The notes beneath the pieces were generated by a model. The model was not told the origin of the DNA and searched no databases. It was given only the letters and a program-made list of their open reading frames with translations. Shown here one piece after another: positions 25,363 to 33,020 of a stretch of DNA of 64,000 nt. The translations under genes were made by a program, and so were the position numbers. The stretch is from Pseudomonadota bacterium (GTDB lineage Bacteria > Pseudomonadota > Alphaproteobacteria > Sphingomonadales > Sphingomonadaceae), in the NCBI GenBank assembly GCA_020160755.1, contig JAIUPN010000001.1, forward strand, positions 682,001-746,000. The letters are read 5' to 3'. Within the stretch, counting starts at the first letter, position 1. The number at the start of each line of letters is the position of its first letter.

Positions 25363-25465
25363 CTGAAGAACTCCTTCAAGGGACCTTCTTGGGGGAAAGT
25401 TCCGGTCCCGATGAAAGCCTTCTAGGTGCGATTTGTCCCAGTGACGTGCCGGATGAACGCAAAAT

Positions 25466-25480
25466 TGTCGCAAATTGTCG
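25466..25480 (-). promoter_or_regulatory. Tandem-repeat regulator box upstream of the EF-hand gene
   Basis: TGTCGCAAATTGTCG on the plus strand, i.e. CGACAATTTGCGACA in the direction of the EF-hand gene. It differs at one base from the box upstream of the RcnB-like gene (1807-1821). The whole 10-base unit AAATTGTCGC is repeated exactly in tandem (25462-25481), as expected for side-by-side binding of an OmpR-family dimer. The nearby response regulator is the natural candidate. Confidence 0.5.
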
Positions 25481-25497
25481 CAGAAACGGCGCGCCGT

Positions 25498-26445
25498 TCA
25501 TTTGGCGGCAAGCGGCGCCGGCAGCAGGTGGAGCAGCCCTTTGGTGAAACCGCGCGGCGCCACCGACACATGATCCTCGTCGTTCAGCACGTCCCCGCGA
25601 ATCTGCAGCGCCGGATAGGCGCGCGCTTTGAGCGTTGCAACCAATGCCTCGCTGTCGCCGACCATATCCAGCGTCTTGTTGAAACGGGGATCGCCAGCAC
25701 GCGCGCCCTCATATTCACCGGTATAGACATAGACCTTCGCGGGCAGGTCGCGGTGCGTGGCGGCATAGGCCTTTTCCATCGCGAACATGTGCCGCTTGCC
25801 GAACCACAGCGACGGGCTTCCGAGGATGTAGCCGCTGAACATCCCGGGTTCGGTGAACAATATCTGCGCGCCCAGCAGCGCGCCATAGGAATGACCGAGA
25901 AACAGCTTCTGCCGCGGATCGGTGCGATAGCGGCGCGCGACAAAGGGCAGGACCTGATCGCGCAAATAGGTCTGGTACGCCGCACCCCCGCCATGCACCG
26001 TGCCAGCGGACGTGTCGCTCGGGCCATCGGCGGTCGGCGTATAGTCGCGCCGCCGGCTCCGCACCGGATCATCGTCCCTGGCATAGGATAGCCCGACGAG
26101 GATGAAATCCTGCACCTTCGGTCCTTCGACGTTGAGCCGCCGCGCGATCTGTCGCACCACCGGAAAGGCATAGTCGGCGTCGGTGACATAGAGCACCGGA
26201 TAGGCGCGCTGCGGATCCTTCGCATAGGATGGCGGCAGGCTGACGAAGACCTGATAGTCGCGCCCCGACACCGGATCGGGCACGTCCCACACCTCGCTGC
26301 CGAGCAGGGCATAGGGCTTGCCCTGCCCTTCCTGCGCAACCTGCGCGGCGACGGCCGCACCATCGCCCTGTCCCGTGACCGTCCCGCCACATCCCCAAAG
26401 CAGCGCCACGCCCAAGGCAGCAACTGCCCGATATCCCCTTGCCAT
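25498..26445 (-). CDS. Esterase lipoprotein (IroE/Fes-like fold)
   Basis: A 315-residue putative esterase of the alpha/beta fold family that includes enterochelin esterases and S-formylglutathione hydrolases. The lipobox ALLWGCGG puts the lipid on Cys about 20, so it is anchored in the outer membrane or faces the periplasm. Features: VFVSLPPSYAKDPQRAYPVLYVTDADYAF, the nucleophile serine in FLGHSYGALLGAQIL, and a His in DEDHVSVAPRGF near the end. Siderophore hydrolysis is possible but nothing in the context shows it. The start at 26445 directly precedes the lipoprotein signal. Confidence 0.82.
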   Translation of the reverse strand: MARGYRAVAALGVALLWGCGGTVTGQGDGAAVAAQVAQEGQGKPYALLGSEVWDVPDPVSGRDYQVFVSLPPSYAKDPQRAYPVLYVTDADYAFPVVRQIARRLNVEGPKVQDFILVGLSYARDDDPVRSRRRDYTPTADGPSDTSAGTVHGGGAAYQTYLRDQVLPFVARRYRTDPRQKLFLGHSYGALLGAQILFTEPGMFSGYILGSPSLWFGKRHMFAMEKAYAATHRDLPAKVYVYTGEYEGARAGDPRFNKTLDMVGDSEALVATLKARAYPALQIRGDVLNDEDHVSVAPRGFTKGLLHLLPAPLAAK

Positions 26446-26851
26446 TTCTGTCGAATCTCCACCGCCCGTCCCGGAAGACCGGGCACTCCGCAATCCACAG
26501 CGGGCTGGCAAGGACGTCGCCCGAACGAACGGTCAGGTCGTTCATGGCGCGCGGCAGGGCGATCGAAAACGGCAGGAGGGCAACCGGACCCGGCCCGGCA
26601 AAGCGCCCGAAACGAGTAAGCCCCGTCGCATTTCTGCGGCGGGGCTCCCTGGACTTCGTCCGAAGACAGAAGCCATATCCACTCTTTCTTTCGATCAAGC
26701 GGATAGTTGAAACGCGGCGGATCGCGGATGGTTCCCGCCGCGCCGAATTTTTTCCAGCCGGCTTGCGCGCCGCCTCTCACCCGGCCGGCCTATAAGCGCT
26801 TGCCAAGCGGGCGCGCGATGCGTTTATGCACGGACGATCGAGGGAGTTTTC
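26446..26851. other. Intergenic region without a recognisable gene
   Basis: About 400 bases between the divergent esterase and FKBP genes. No frame here shows coding character. One feature stands out: a hairpin at 26619-26646 with a 12-bp stem (AGCCCCGTCGCA / TGCGGCGGGGCT, one G-T pair) and a TTTC loop, not followed by a T run on either strand. Promoters for both genes must lie here but I cannot place them. Confidence 0.5.
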
Positions 26852-27358
26852 ATGCACATGTCTTCACACGTCCGGCTGCTCGCAGCCGCCGCCATTGCCT
26901 CTTGCCTGCCTGCTGCCGCCGCCGCGGCACAGAATCCCGACGCCTCCCCGACGCAGGGCACGGCTTACCTCAACAGGCAAATGGCGGCGCTGGCCGAACG
27001 GAACGGTGCCGACGGCTGGCGCGTGACGCCGAGCGGATTGCGCTGGCGCCGGATCGCGGGCGACGGCAGCGGCGCTCGCCCCGGCCCCACCGACGAGGTC
27101 ACCGTCCATTATGTCGGCACCTTTGCCGACGGCGCCGAATTCGACAGCTCGGTCCGCCGCGGCGAGCCCACGACCTTCCCGCTTAATCGCGTCATCGACG
27201 GCTGGCAGGAAGGCGTCGCCTTGATGGGCGTCGGCGACAAGGTCGAACTCGCGATCCCTTGGCAGCTCGCCTACGGCCCCGAAGGCAAGGGCCCGATCCC
27301 CGGCGGCGCAACCCTGTTGTTCACGGTCGAGCTGCTGGGCATTGCGCCTGCGACATAA
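26852..27358 (+). CDS. Periplasmic FKBP-type peptidyl-prolyl isomerase
   Basis: A 168-residue exported prolyl isomerase. Signal peptide about residues 1-26 (AAAAIASCLPAAAAAA), a linker, then an FKBP domain with TDEVTVHYVGTFADGAEFDSS, PLNRVIDGWQEGVALMGVGDKVELAIPWQLAYG and the end GPIPGGATLLFTVELLGI. Active-site aromatic residues (Tyr, Phe, Trp) are in place. It helps fold secreted proteins. The short N-terminal part lacks the long dimerisation helices of FkpA, so it is a small FKBP. Confidence 0.9.
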   Translation: MHMSSHVRLLAAAAIASCLPAAAAAAQNPDASPTQGTAYLNRQMAALAERNGADGWRVTPSGLRWRRIAGDGSGARPGPTDEVTVHYVGTFADGAEFDSSVRRGEPTTFPLNRVIDGWQEGVALMGVGDKVELAIPWQLAYGPEGKGPIPGGATLLFTVELLGIAPAT

Positions 27359-27364
27359 ACACGA

Positions 27365-27997
27365 ATGGGGAGAAGGCCATTGGCGACACGCGCTTGGAAA
27401 TATGGCATCGCTACCGTCGCGGGCATGCTCGTTGGCTATGTGCTCGCAACGGCAGCAGATCTTGATCTTGTCCGATGCGCGGCAAACGCTTTGAACCAGA
27501 TCAAGGCCGGCGAATGGCTTCAGGCTGTTGCTACCTTTTTCGGTGTCATCGCCACCATCGCGGGAACACTGTTGATCGAGAACATCTTGCGGCGACGTGA
27601 GGACCGGCAACGGTCCAACCTTCTCCGCGAGACGTTACAGCTTCTCTCATCCACCTGCGAAGCCATCAATGCCGCTCAAATCGCTGAACCTGAGGACATT
27701 GACGAATTCCGCACGCTGATGCGGAAACAATTCGCAAATCTGGTCAATGGACAAGCATCGCTAGACTTGGCGAAAGCGGCCGCGCCGGCTCGAACATTCG
27801 ATCTCTGGAGCAGTCTGAACATCATAGAAGAACAGTTCCGGCAGCACCGGGGCATGCTGGTCACTGAACAACGATTGGTGTCGGGAGATGCCAGCTTAGC
27901 CGTCGTCAGAATCGCTCTGTCCAAAGCCCATGGATTTCAGAATTCCATCAGATTTGCGATTGCCGACGCAATCCGCGAGCTTGAAGATCAGTCTTAG
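27365..27997 (+). CDS. Two-helix membrane protein of unknown function next to the prophage border
   Basis: A 210-residue protein I do not recognise. Two hydrophobic helices, about residues 12-31 (KYGIATVAGMLVGYVLATAA) and 51-72 (LQAVATFFGVIATIAGTLLIENI), are followed by RRREDRQR and a cytosolic mostly helical domain. Its base composition is clearly lower in G+C than that of its left neighbours. It begins seven bases after the FKBP stop but lacks a good ribosome site. It lies just outside the probable attL, so it may be a remnant of an earlier insertion at the same tRNA site, or a normal variable gene. Confidence 0.6.
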   Translation: MGRRPLATRAWKYGIATVAGMLVGYVLATAADLDLVRCAANALNQIKAGEWLQAVATFFGVIATIAGTLLIENILRRREDRQRSNLLRETLQLLSSTCEAINAAQIAEPEDIDEFRTLMRKQFANLVNGQASLDLAKAAAPARTFDLWSSLNIIEEQFRQHRGMLVTEQRLVSGDASLAVVRIALSKAHGFQNSIRFAIADAIRELEDQS

Positions 27998-28037
27998 TAG
28001 ACTAGCCAGCGATCAGCCAAAGAAATTAGGGGGCACC

Positions 28038-28058
28038 TGGAGCGGGTAGCGGGAATCG
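28038..28058 (-). other. Probable prophage attL: 3' end of tRNA-Gly(UCC)
   Basis: On the minus strand these 21 bases read as the 3' half of the T arm, the acceptor strand and CCA of alphaproteobacterial tRNA-Gly(UCC), ending TACCCGCTCCA. The match stops at 28058; the rest of the tRNA is absent, so this is not a functional tRNA gene. Many phages and islands insert into tRNA 3' ends and leave such a copy at one border. The orientation predicts the prophage on the right, as found, with an intact tRNA-Gly at the right border beyond the window. Confidence 0.65.
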
Positions 28059-28636
28059 GCTTTCAGCGTACCTTGATCGTCGGCCGCGCTTAACCGCGCC
28101 CTTGCGGCGCTTCGCGGCGGCGTTCGATTCCCACTTCTAGCATCGAACCGCATCACGCCCGTCCTCCTGCTCGCCGGCGCGCGCAATTTTGCGCGAAACC
28201 TCAAATTTCGCGGTTTCCTGTCGGGCCTATGAGTAAAGGGGGTATGTAGGGAACTACCTTACATTTCTTACATCGGCGGTTTTCTGCGGGTTTTCGGTCT
28301 AACATTTCCCTTACATCGGTCTTACAATATTAGACAAAATCAATCTTACATTTAATATTATATTATTGAGCAAAATCAGTGACGTAAGATTGATGCCGAC
28401 GAAATGTAAGGTCAGATCAGAGGCGATGTCTGACATTCAAAACCGCGCATTCTCAACGGTTTCCGGCATACAATCGGGGGCAGGTAAGGAATGTAAGACG
28501 GTTTCGCACCCCCTCCCCCTCCCCGGGCGGCATCGCCTGCCCGGGGCCATGCATCATAATCGATAAAAAAGGCGAAAGCGGAGCGTGGGGGCGAGCGCGG
28601 CGCGTGGGGGTCGGGGACGGCACCCCTTGCCGCTCT
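28059..28636. other. Non-coding left end of the prophage
   Basis: About 580 bases without a credible gene. The segment 28240-28400 is markedly AT-rich for this genome. It holds a cluster of CTTACAT/ATGTAAG motifs, then a C-rich tract, an 8-bp palindrome CCCCGGGC (28521-28528) / GCCCGGGG (28539-28546), and two copies of GCGTGGGGG (28583-28591 and 28602-28610). In P2 the cos site lies near this end of the late genes, so the last elements could be part of cos; this is a guess. Confidence 0.5.
28244..28497. repeat. Cluster of CTTACAT heptamers
   Basis: CTTACAT occurs at 28258, 28267, 28310 and 28345, with a CTTACAA at 28321; the reverse form ATGTAAG is at 28404 and 28491, with one-mismatch forms at 28244 and 28382. 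The first two are nine bases apart. So many copies in 250 bases of GC-rich DNA are not expected by chance. A binding array for a phage regulator or recombination protein is a reasonable reading. The half-site TGTAAG also occurs in the Ogr-type boxes of this prophage. Confidence 0.6.
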
Positions 28637-28651
28637 GTTCTCATTCTGTTC
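28637..28651 (+). promoter_or_regulatory. LexA box (SOS operator)
   Basis: GTTCTCATTCTGTTC is an exact match to the alphaproteobacterial SOS box GTTC-N7-GTTC. It ends 10 bases before the start codon of the zinc-finger gene, a position where LexA would block transcription. It sits in a tandem 11-base repeat CTGTTCTCATT (28635-28656). Confidence 0.75.
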
Positions 28652-28661
28652 TCATTGGGGA

Positions 28662-29087
28662 ATGGCGGGACGAGTCGGAAGCATCGAGGACATCGCGTGG
28701 CGGGGGCATAGGCTGCGCTTGTGGTGCTTTGGGTGCGGTCGGTGGCGCACGCTGGACGAGGGCAAGGTGCTGCAGTTGTTCGCCGACCGAGGATGGGCGC
28801 TCGACCTAGTCGCGGCCCGCCGCCGCTTCCCCTGCAGGCGATGCCGTTCCTCTGCGGGGGTGATGATCCTGCCGGCGCGTCAACTCCCTCTAGCGTCCCC
28901 GCCTCCGCCGGCAGAGCCTGCGCGCAAGCGCAGCTGGGCAGATGAGGTCGCGGAGTTCTTTCACGGGACGAGGAGCAAGCGAAAGGAGAAGCCGCTGCCT
29001 GCGGCGGCCCGAGCGGCAATAGATCGCCTGAAGACGTCGAAACCGCGTCCTATTCCCCGGCGCAACCAGATCGATGATCTCGATTAG
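28662..29087 (+). CDS. SOS-controlled small zinc-finger-like protein
   Basis: A 141-residue basic protein I cannot assign to a named family. Two cysteine pairs, WCFGCGRW (about residues 21-27) and FPCRRCRSS (about residues 56-64), with about 30 residues between them, suggest one zinc-binding module. The rest is Arg/Pro-rich with an acidic end NQIDDLD. The start ATG follows GGGGA closely. The LexA box directly upstream says it is made after DNA damage. It is the first gene inside the prophage; roles in induction, replication take-over or host control are possible. Confidence 0.65.
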   Translation: MAGRVGSIEDIAWRGHRLRLWCFGCGRWRTLDEGKVLQLFADRGWALDLVAARRRFPCRRCRSSAGVMILPARQLPLASPPPPAEPARKRSWADEVAEFFHGTRSKRKEKPLPAAARAAIDRLKTSKPRPIPRRNQIDDLD

Positions 29088-29115
29088 AGTGTAGCGAGGC
29101 GCACTTCCGCAGTCG

Positions 29116-29922
29116 GTGTCGAATTGTTACGACGCAAGCATGGAACCATTCGAACAGCCGGACGAGTCGGTCCAGTTCGCGAGCGAGGCTGTGAACGAAT
29201 TTCATGCCGCGCAGAGGGAATTTTTTGAAGACAAGGACTTGGCAAAACCCGCCGTTGAAAAGGACGAGGCAACGGGCGAGGACGTCTTCAAAATGAAGAT
29301 CACGAAGCCAATTCCGCTTTTGTTGCGTCGAAAGGCTACGGAAGCCATTACGACCGCGCGCCATAGTATGGACCAATCGATATATGCGGCGATCACCTGT
29401 ATCGAGGGCAAGCCACCGAAGCAGTCTGTCTATTTCCCGCTGGCTAGCAGTCCCAATGATCTAGAGAGCATATTCAAGAAGGGCTTCATTCCGGAAGCGC
29501 TTTTCGAAGTGATACGCGGTCTTGAGCCCTATCCGTCTGGCGCCGGCTACCCTGGCGGCAGCACGATGGCGCGTCAAATGTGCTCCGTCGCGAACAACAA
29601 GCATACTGTCGGGCTTTCATTCCGCGGCAAAACGACCGGATCAACGGTGATTACCGGCCCGTTCTATATGGAGACCGGTCCGGGCCTGATGGCCTTCCCG
29701 GGCCCCATGGAGTGGGACTCTGCCAAGCAAGAAATCATCATTTGCCGGGGCCACGGCCTTTCGATCGCGATGTTAGGCGGGATCTCGGTTTCTGTCGAAA
29801 TAGTCATCGAAGATCCCAAACTCGACGCTCCCCTAGAGGCGGTGATGGGCCTACTTGAGATAACTGGCTTCGCGAGCGAGATTTGCCGACGTCTAAGGGC
29901 AACCTGCGAAGCAATGAAATAG
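29116..29922 (+). CDS. Uncharacterised soluble protein, probable prophage accessory gene
   Basis: A protein of 260-268 residues with no recognised motif. The start could be GTG 29116 or, more likely, ATG 29140 (MEPFEQPDESVQFASEAVNEFHAAQ). The middle is rich in conserved-looking glycine segments (YPSGAGYPGGSTMARQM and GPGLMAFPGPMEWDSAKQEI), indicating a compact globular domain; no membrane helix is visible. G+C is lower than in the structural genes. It lies between the SOS gene and the portal gene, where P2-like phages often carry non-essential accessory genes (morons), so a host- or phage-exclusion role is possible but not shown. Confidence 0.6.
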   Translation: MSNCYDASMEPFEQPDESVQFASEAVNEFHAAQREFFEDKDLAKPAVEKDEATGEDVFKMKITKPIPLLLRRKATEAITTARHSMDQSIYAAITCIEGKPPKQSVYFPLASSPNDLESIFKKGFIPEALFEVIRGLEPYPSGAGYPGGSTMARQMCSVANNKHTVGLSFRGKTTGSTVITGPFYMETGPGLMAFPGPMEWDSAKQEIIICRGHGLSIAMLGGISVSVEIVIEDPKLDAPLEAVMGLLEITGFASEICRRLRATCEAMK

Positions 29923-29932
29923 CGGCTCGACC

Positions 29933-30958
29933 TCACGTCGCCCCCCCGCCATTCCCCTTCGGCTCATATGCCCGAAACGCGAACGCCGGGACGCCCAGGC
30001 GATCGTTCATCCGCATGAAGCGGCTGATGATCGGCGCGATCTCGTTGGGGAAGAAAACGTCCATCGCGCGGCCGACGTCGCCAAAGCCGCCGTTGTTCTG
30101 CGGCACGATGCCGAGCAGCTGCGGGGGCACGCGGTGCGCGGCCAGCATGTCGTCGCGTGTCATCGTCTTGATGTTCGAAAATTCGTCCTTCGCCGCGACT
30201 TCGGACAGCGGGATGACCTGCACCCCGTCTTTTTTGCCGTTCGGGATGTTGAGGAACAGGTTTTTGAAGTTGCCGCGCCCCTTGGCATTCTTCAGCTGAT
30301 CCTTGACGTTGTCCTTCGTCTCCTGGTCGGCGAGCGCCTCCGACAGATAGAAAATGAAGCCCGCATGCGCGCCGTTGAGGTAATATCGACGGCGGAACAG
30401 GGTCGCATTCTCGTTGAGCAGGCCCGACTGCAGCGCCGCCAGCCATTCGGGCACGCCATAGATCTCCTGCAGCACGTCGGGCTGCTGAAGCTGGTGAAGC
30501 TTCCAATCGCTGAACTGATGTTCGACGCCAATCGGACCCTGCACGAAAAAGGCGGTTCCCGGCTGCACCCCCATGCGCGTCCAGGCCGCCAGGCTATGCC
30601 GGAACGACATCGCCCGCCCGCCCAGATTGTCGATCTGCTCGAGATAGCCATTGCCCATCTGCAGGAAGTCGAGCGCGAACCGCTCGAAATTGTCGCTATC
30701 GAGCCAGCGCGTCGGCGTGAAATGCTCCACCAGCAGATTGACCTTCAGGCCGATCGCGCTGCGGTGATGCGACGACATGTTGAAAGACTTGCCCAGGCTG
30801 ACCATCGGCAGGGGCGTCTCGTACCACCGGCTGTTGTGCCAGATCTCGAAATAGGTCCAAAGGTCGCGCGCGCCGATGACGCTGTCGGGCTCGCCAAAGG
30901 TGAAAACCATCGGCCCGGCGCCCGCGGTCGTTGTCTCGATCGTCGTCAATTCGTTCAT
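29933..30958 (-). CDS. Q: Phage portal protein, P2 gpQ type
   Basis: A 341-residue portal protein of the P2/PBSX family that forms the dodecameric ring through which DNA enters the capsid. Typical segments are MVFTFGEPDSVI near the start, SAIGLKVNLLVEHFTPT, FLQMGNGYLEQIDNLGG, HQLQQPDVLQEIYGVPEWLAALQSGLLNENATLFRRRYYLNGAHAGFIFYLS and DDMLAAHRVPPQLLGIVPQNNGGFG. Length is right for gpQ. It is transcribed leftward after the terminase gene (17 bases apart), as in P2. Confidence 0.93.
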   Translation of the reverse strand: MNELTTIETTTAGAGPMVFTFGEPDSVIGARDLWTYFEIWHNSRWYETPLPMVSLGKSFNMSSHHRSAIGLKVNLLVEHFTPTRWLDSDNFERFALDFLQMGNGYLEQIDNLGGRAMSFRHSLAAWTRMGVQPGTAFFVQGPIGVEHQFSDWKLHQLQQPDVLQEIYGVPEWLAALQSGLLNENATLFRRRYYLNGAHAGFIFYLSEALADQETKDNVKDQLKNAKGRGNFKNLFLNIPNGKKDGVQVIPLSEVAAKDEFSNIKTMTRDDMLAAHRVPPQLLGIVPQNNGGFGDVGRAMDVFFPNEIAPIISRFMRMNDRLGVPAFAFRAYEPKGNGGGAT

Positions 30959-30975
30959 GGCAGGATCCTTTGCCG

Positions 30976-32838
30976 TCAGTCGAAGAAGAAGGCCTCGCCC
31001 TGTCCGGCGGCGGGTTCGCCACCGTCGAGGGGTTCGACCAGGAGGGAATGAAGAATGGCCCAGGCGATATCGGCGTGGCCGACCTCACCATTGCGCGCGG
31101 CGACATAGGTCACCTGCTTGCCCGATTTCGTGATCGCGGGGCGGATGGCCATGAAGGCGGCCATGACGTCGGTCCACCCGGCATCGATCTCGATCCGGCC
31201 TTTGCGGAAGATGTTCTGGCCCTTCATCACCAGCTGCGCCTTCACCAGCACCGAATATTCGATCTTGCGCGCGGTCGGGAACCATTTGCGCACCTGTTCC
31301 CATACCGCCAGGCCGTGACCGGTCGTGTCGATCGCGATGTCGACGACGTTATATCGCGCCGCCGCCTTCTTGATTTCGTCCGCCTGCCCTTCAAAATCCT
31401 TGCCGTTGCAGCGGATCTTCTCGAGCACGCGGAATTTGCCACCCGGGCGATCGGGAAGCGCCACAACGGCCAGCGCGGCATCGTCCCGCCCTTGCTTGTT
31501 CGGGTCGTAACCGATCGAAACCTGCTGCTCGCCAAAAGGCCGGCGACCGGGCAAATCGATCTCGGCGGGCTTGAAATCCTTCCAGACATAAAAACTGTCG
31601 ACGCGCGCGCTGGCGATCATCGACCAGGGGAAGCTGCTGGCAGTGTCGTCGATTTCCTCACAATCATATAGATTGGAGAATTCCTCTTCGCTGCACTCCT
31701 GGCGGATCTCGTCCAGGTCGAGCAGCTCGCCCATGCCACCGGCGATAGCGTCATGGATGGTGACGATGTGCTGCCAGCTGCCGTCGGGCATCATCGCGCC
31801 GTTGCGCAAATTCCGCTTCGTCACATCGAAATGACGTTGCGCGGCCTTCGACTTGCCACGGTTCCACTCCTGCCCCGACCAAAAGGCATAGGCTTCGTGC
31901 GTCACGCTGCTGGGCGTCGAGAAATAGGTGCGCTTGAAGATCTTGTGCGTCGCCATCGCACTGGCGACCTTCTTCAGCTCCGCGAAACCGTGGACCCAGA
32001 AGAATTCGTCGAAATAGAAGTCGCCGGTCTCCCCCTGCGACGTGTTGGCGTTGGTGGACAGGAAATAGACGCCGACCGGCTCGCTACCCTCGCCCATGTC
32101 GATCATGATCGGGTCGCCGGTCAGGTCGACGCCGGTGATCTTCTTGACCCAAGCGACCAGATATCGACGGATGATCAGCGCCTGGCGCTTCGACGCCGAC
32201 AGGAAGATCTGGTTTCGGGCGCCGCCGGCGAGATAGCTCTCGCGGATCTTCATCATCGCTTCGCGCGCAAAATACCAGGTTGCACCGATCTGGCGCGACT
32301 TCTTGATCTTGCGCGTGCGCTGGTGGCGCTGGTCCCACCATTTTCCTTGATGCGCAAAGTTGCGTTTATGGAAGTCTTCCTCGAGCGCGTCCCACTGCTC
32401 GTCGGTCAGGAAATTCTTGCGCTTTTCGGCGCGCTTCGCTTTCGCAGGGCCGTCGTTGCGTCGATTGATATTGGGGTTCAGGTCGGCTTCGGTGCCGTCG
32501 TCGGTCCCATATTTGCGGATCCGCGCCATGCGCTCGAGCTGGCGGCCCATGAAGTCGATCCGCTTCATGTCGCCTTCGGTCAGCTTTTCGCCCTTGTCGA
32601 GCATCGCCGCCATCCGGACTTCGATGCGATCCTCAATGATCTTGACGGTGTGCGCGGTCCCCCATTCGCCGCGGCGCTTCCAACTGCGGACGGTCGGGTG
32701 AGGAACATTCAGCTCCGCCGAGATCTGTTTCAGCGTCCACCCGCGCCAATAGAGCGAACGAGCCTCGCGCTCCGGATCCCGGTCGAGTTCGACAGGGCCA
32801 GGGATCTTTCCGGGGATGGGTGCATCGGCAACGGGCAT
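30976..32838 (-). CDS. P: Phage terminase large (ATPase) subunit, P2 gpP type
   Basis: A 620-residue packaging motor. The N-terminus has a helix-turn-helix (SLYWRGWTLKQISAELNVPHPTVRSWKRRGEWG, residues about 28-60) as in other gpP proteins. The ATPase part has SRQIGATWYFAREAM, FLSASKRQALIIRRYLVAWV, DFYFDEFFWVHGFAELKKV (Walker B) and the nuclease-like region with YDPNKQGRDDAALAVVALPD and VVDIAIDTTGHG. It reads leftward towards the portal gene and starts opposite the capsid operon, with the Ogr-type box in the gap. Confidence 0.93.
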   Translation of the reverse strand: MPVADAPIPGKIPGPVELDRDPEREARSLYWRGWTLKQISAELNVPHPTVRSWKRRGEWGTAHTVKIIEDRIEVRMAAMLDKGEKLTEGDMKRIDFMGRQLERMARIRKYGTDDGTEADLNPNINRRNDGPAKAKRAEKRKNFLTDEQWDALEEDFHKRNFAHQGKWWDQRHQRTRKIKKSRQIGATWYFAREAMMKIRESYLAGGARNQIFLSASKRQALIIRRYLVAWVKKITGVDLTGDPIMIDMGEGSEPVGVYFLSTNANTSQGETGDFYFDEFFWVHGFAELKKVASAMATHKIFKRTYFSTPSSVTHEAYAFWSGQEWNRGKSKAAQRHFDVTKRNLRNGAMMPDGSWQHIVTIHDAIAGGMGELLDLDEIRQECSEEEFSNLYDCEEIDDTASSFPWSMIASARVDSFYVWKDFKPAEIDLPGRRPFGEQQVSIGYDPNKQGRDDAALAVVALPDRPGGKFRVLEKIRCNGKDFEGQADEIKKAAARYNVVDIAIDTTGHGLAVWEQVRKWFPTARKIEYSVLVKAQLVMKGQNIFRKGRIEIDAGWTDVMAAFMAIRPAITKSGKQVTYVAARNGEVGHADIAWAILHSLLVEPLDGGEPAAGQGEAFFFD

Positions 32839-32884
32839 GGCGTGCAGCCATGCCCTCTATTCCCGCCGCCGCGCGCCTGCCCGC

Positions 32885-32909
32885 CCCTGTAAGGCGCGAC
32901 GATACAAGG
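32885..32909. promoter_or_regulatory. Ogr-type late activator box 1
   Basis: TGT-N13-ACA (TGT at 32888, ACA at 32904) inside CCCTGTAAGGC...GATACAAGG, in the gap between the divergent P/Q and O/N/M/L operons. The same pattern occurs at 39523 and 44059. P2 Ogr binds TGT-N12-ACA upstream of late promoters, and an Ogr-like gene is present at 55095. The box can serve both directions. Confidence 0.72.
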
Positions 32910-33020
32910 CAAGCGCGTTGCATGATGATGTGTTTTTGAGCCCTTAGGCGACATCACCGAACGCCGGCCCGCTCACCGTCGTCCAGGTCGACACCTGATC
33001 ACGCCGATGGAGCTGTCCCG

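Noticed and set aside
28120..28142. A T-loop-like GTTCGATTCCCAC suggesting a second tRNA
   Set aside because: No acceptor, D or anticodon arm can be formed around it on either strand; taken as chance.
28013..28204. Leftward open frame of 63 codons at the prophage border
   Set aside because: Its end is simply the tRNA 3' fragment read as protein (DSRYPLQ) and the rest shows no coding character or ribosome site.
28244..28497. CRISPR array
   Set aside because: The repeats are only seven bases long, irregularly spaced and in both directions, and no cas gene is near.
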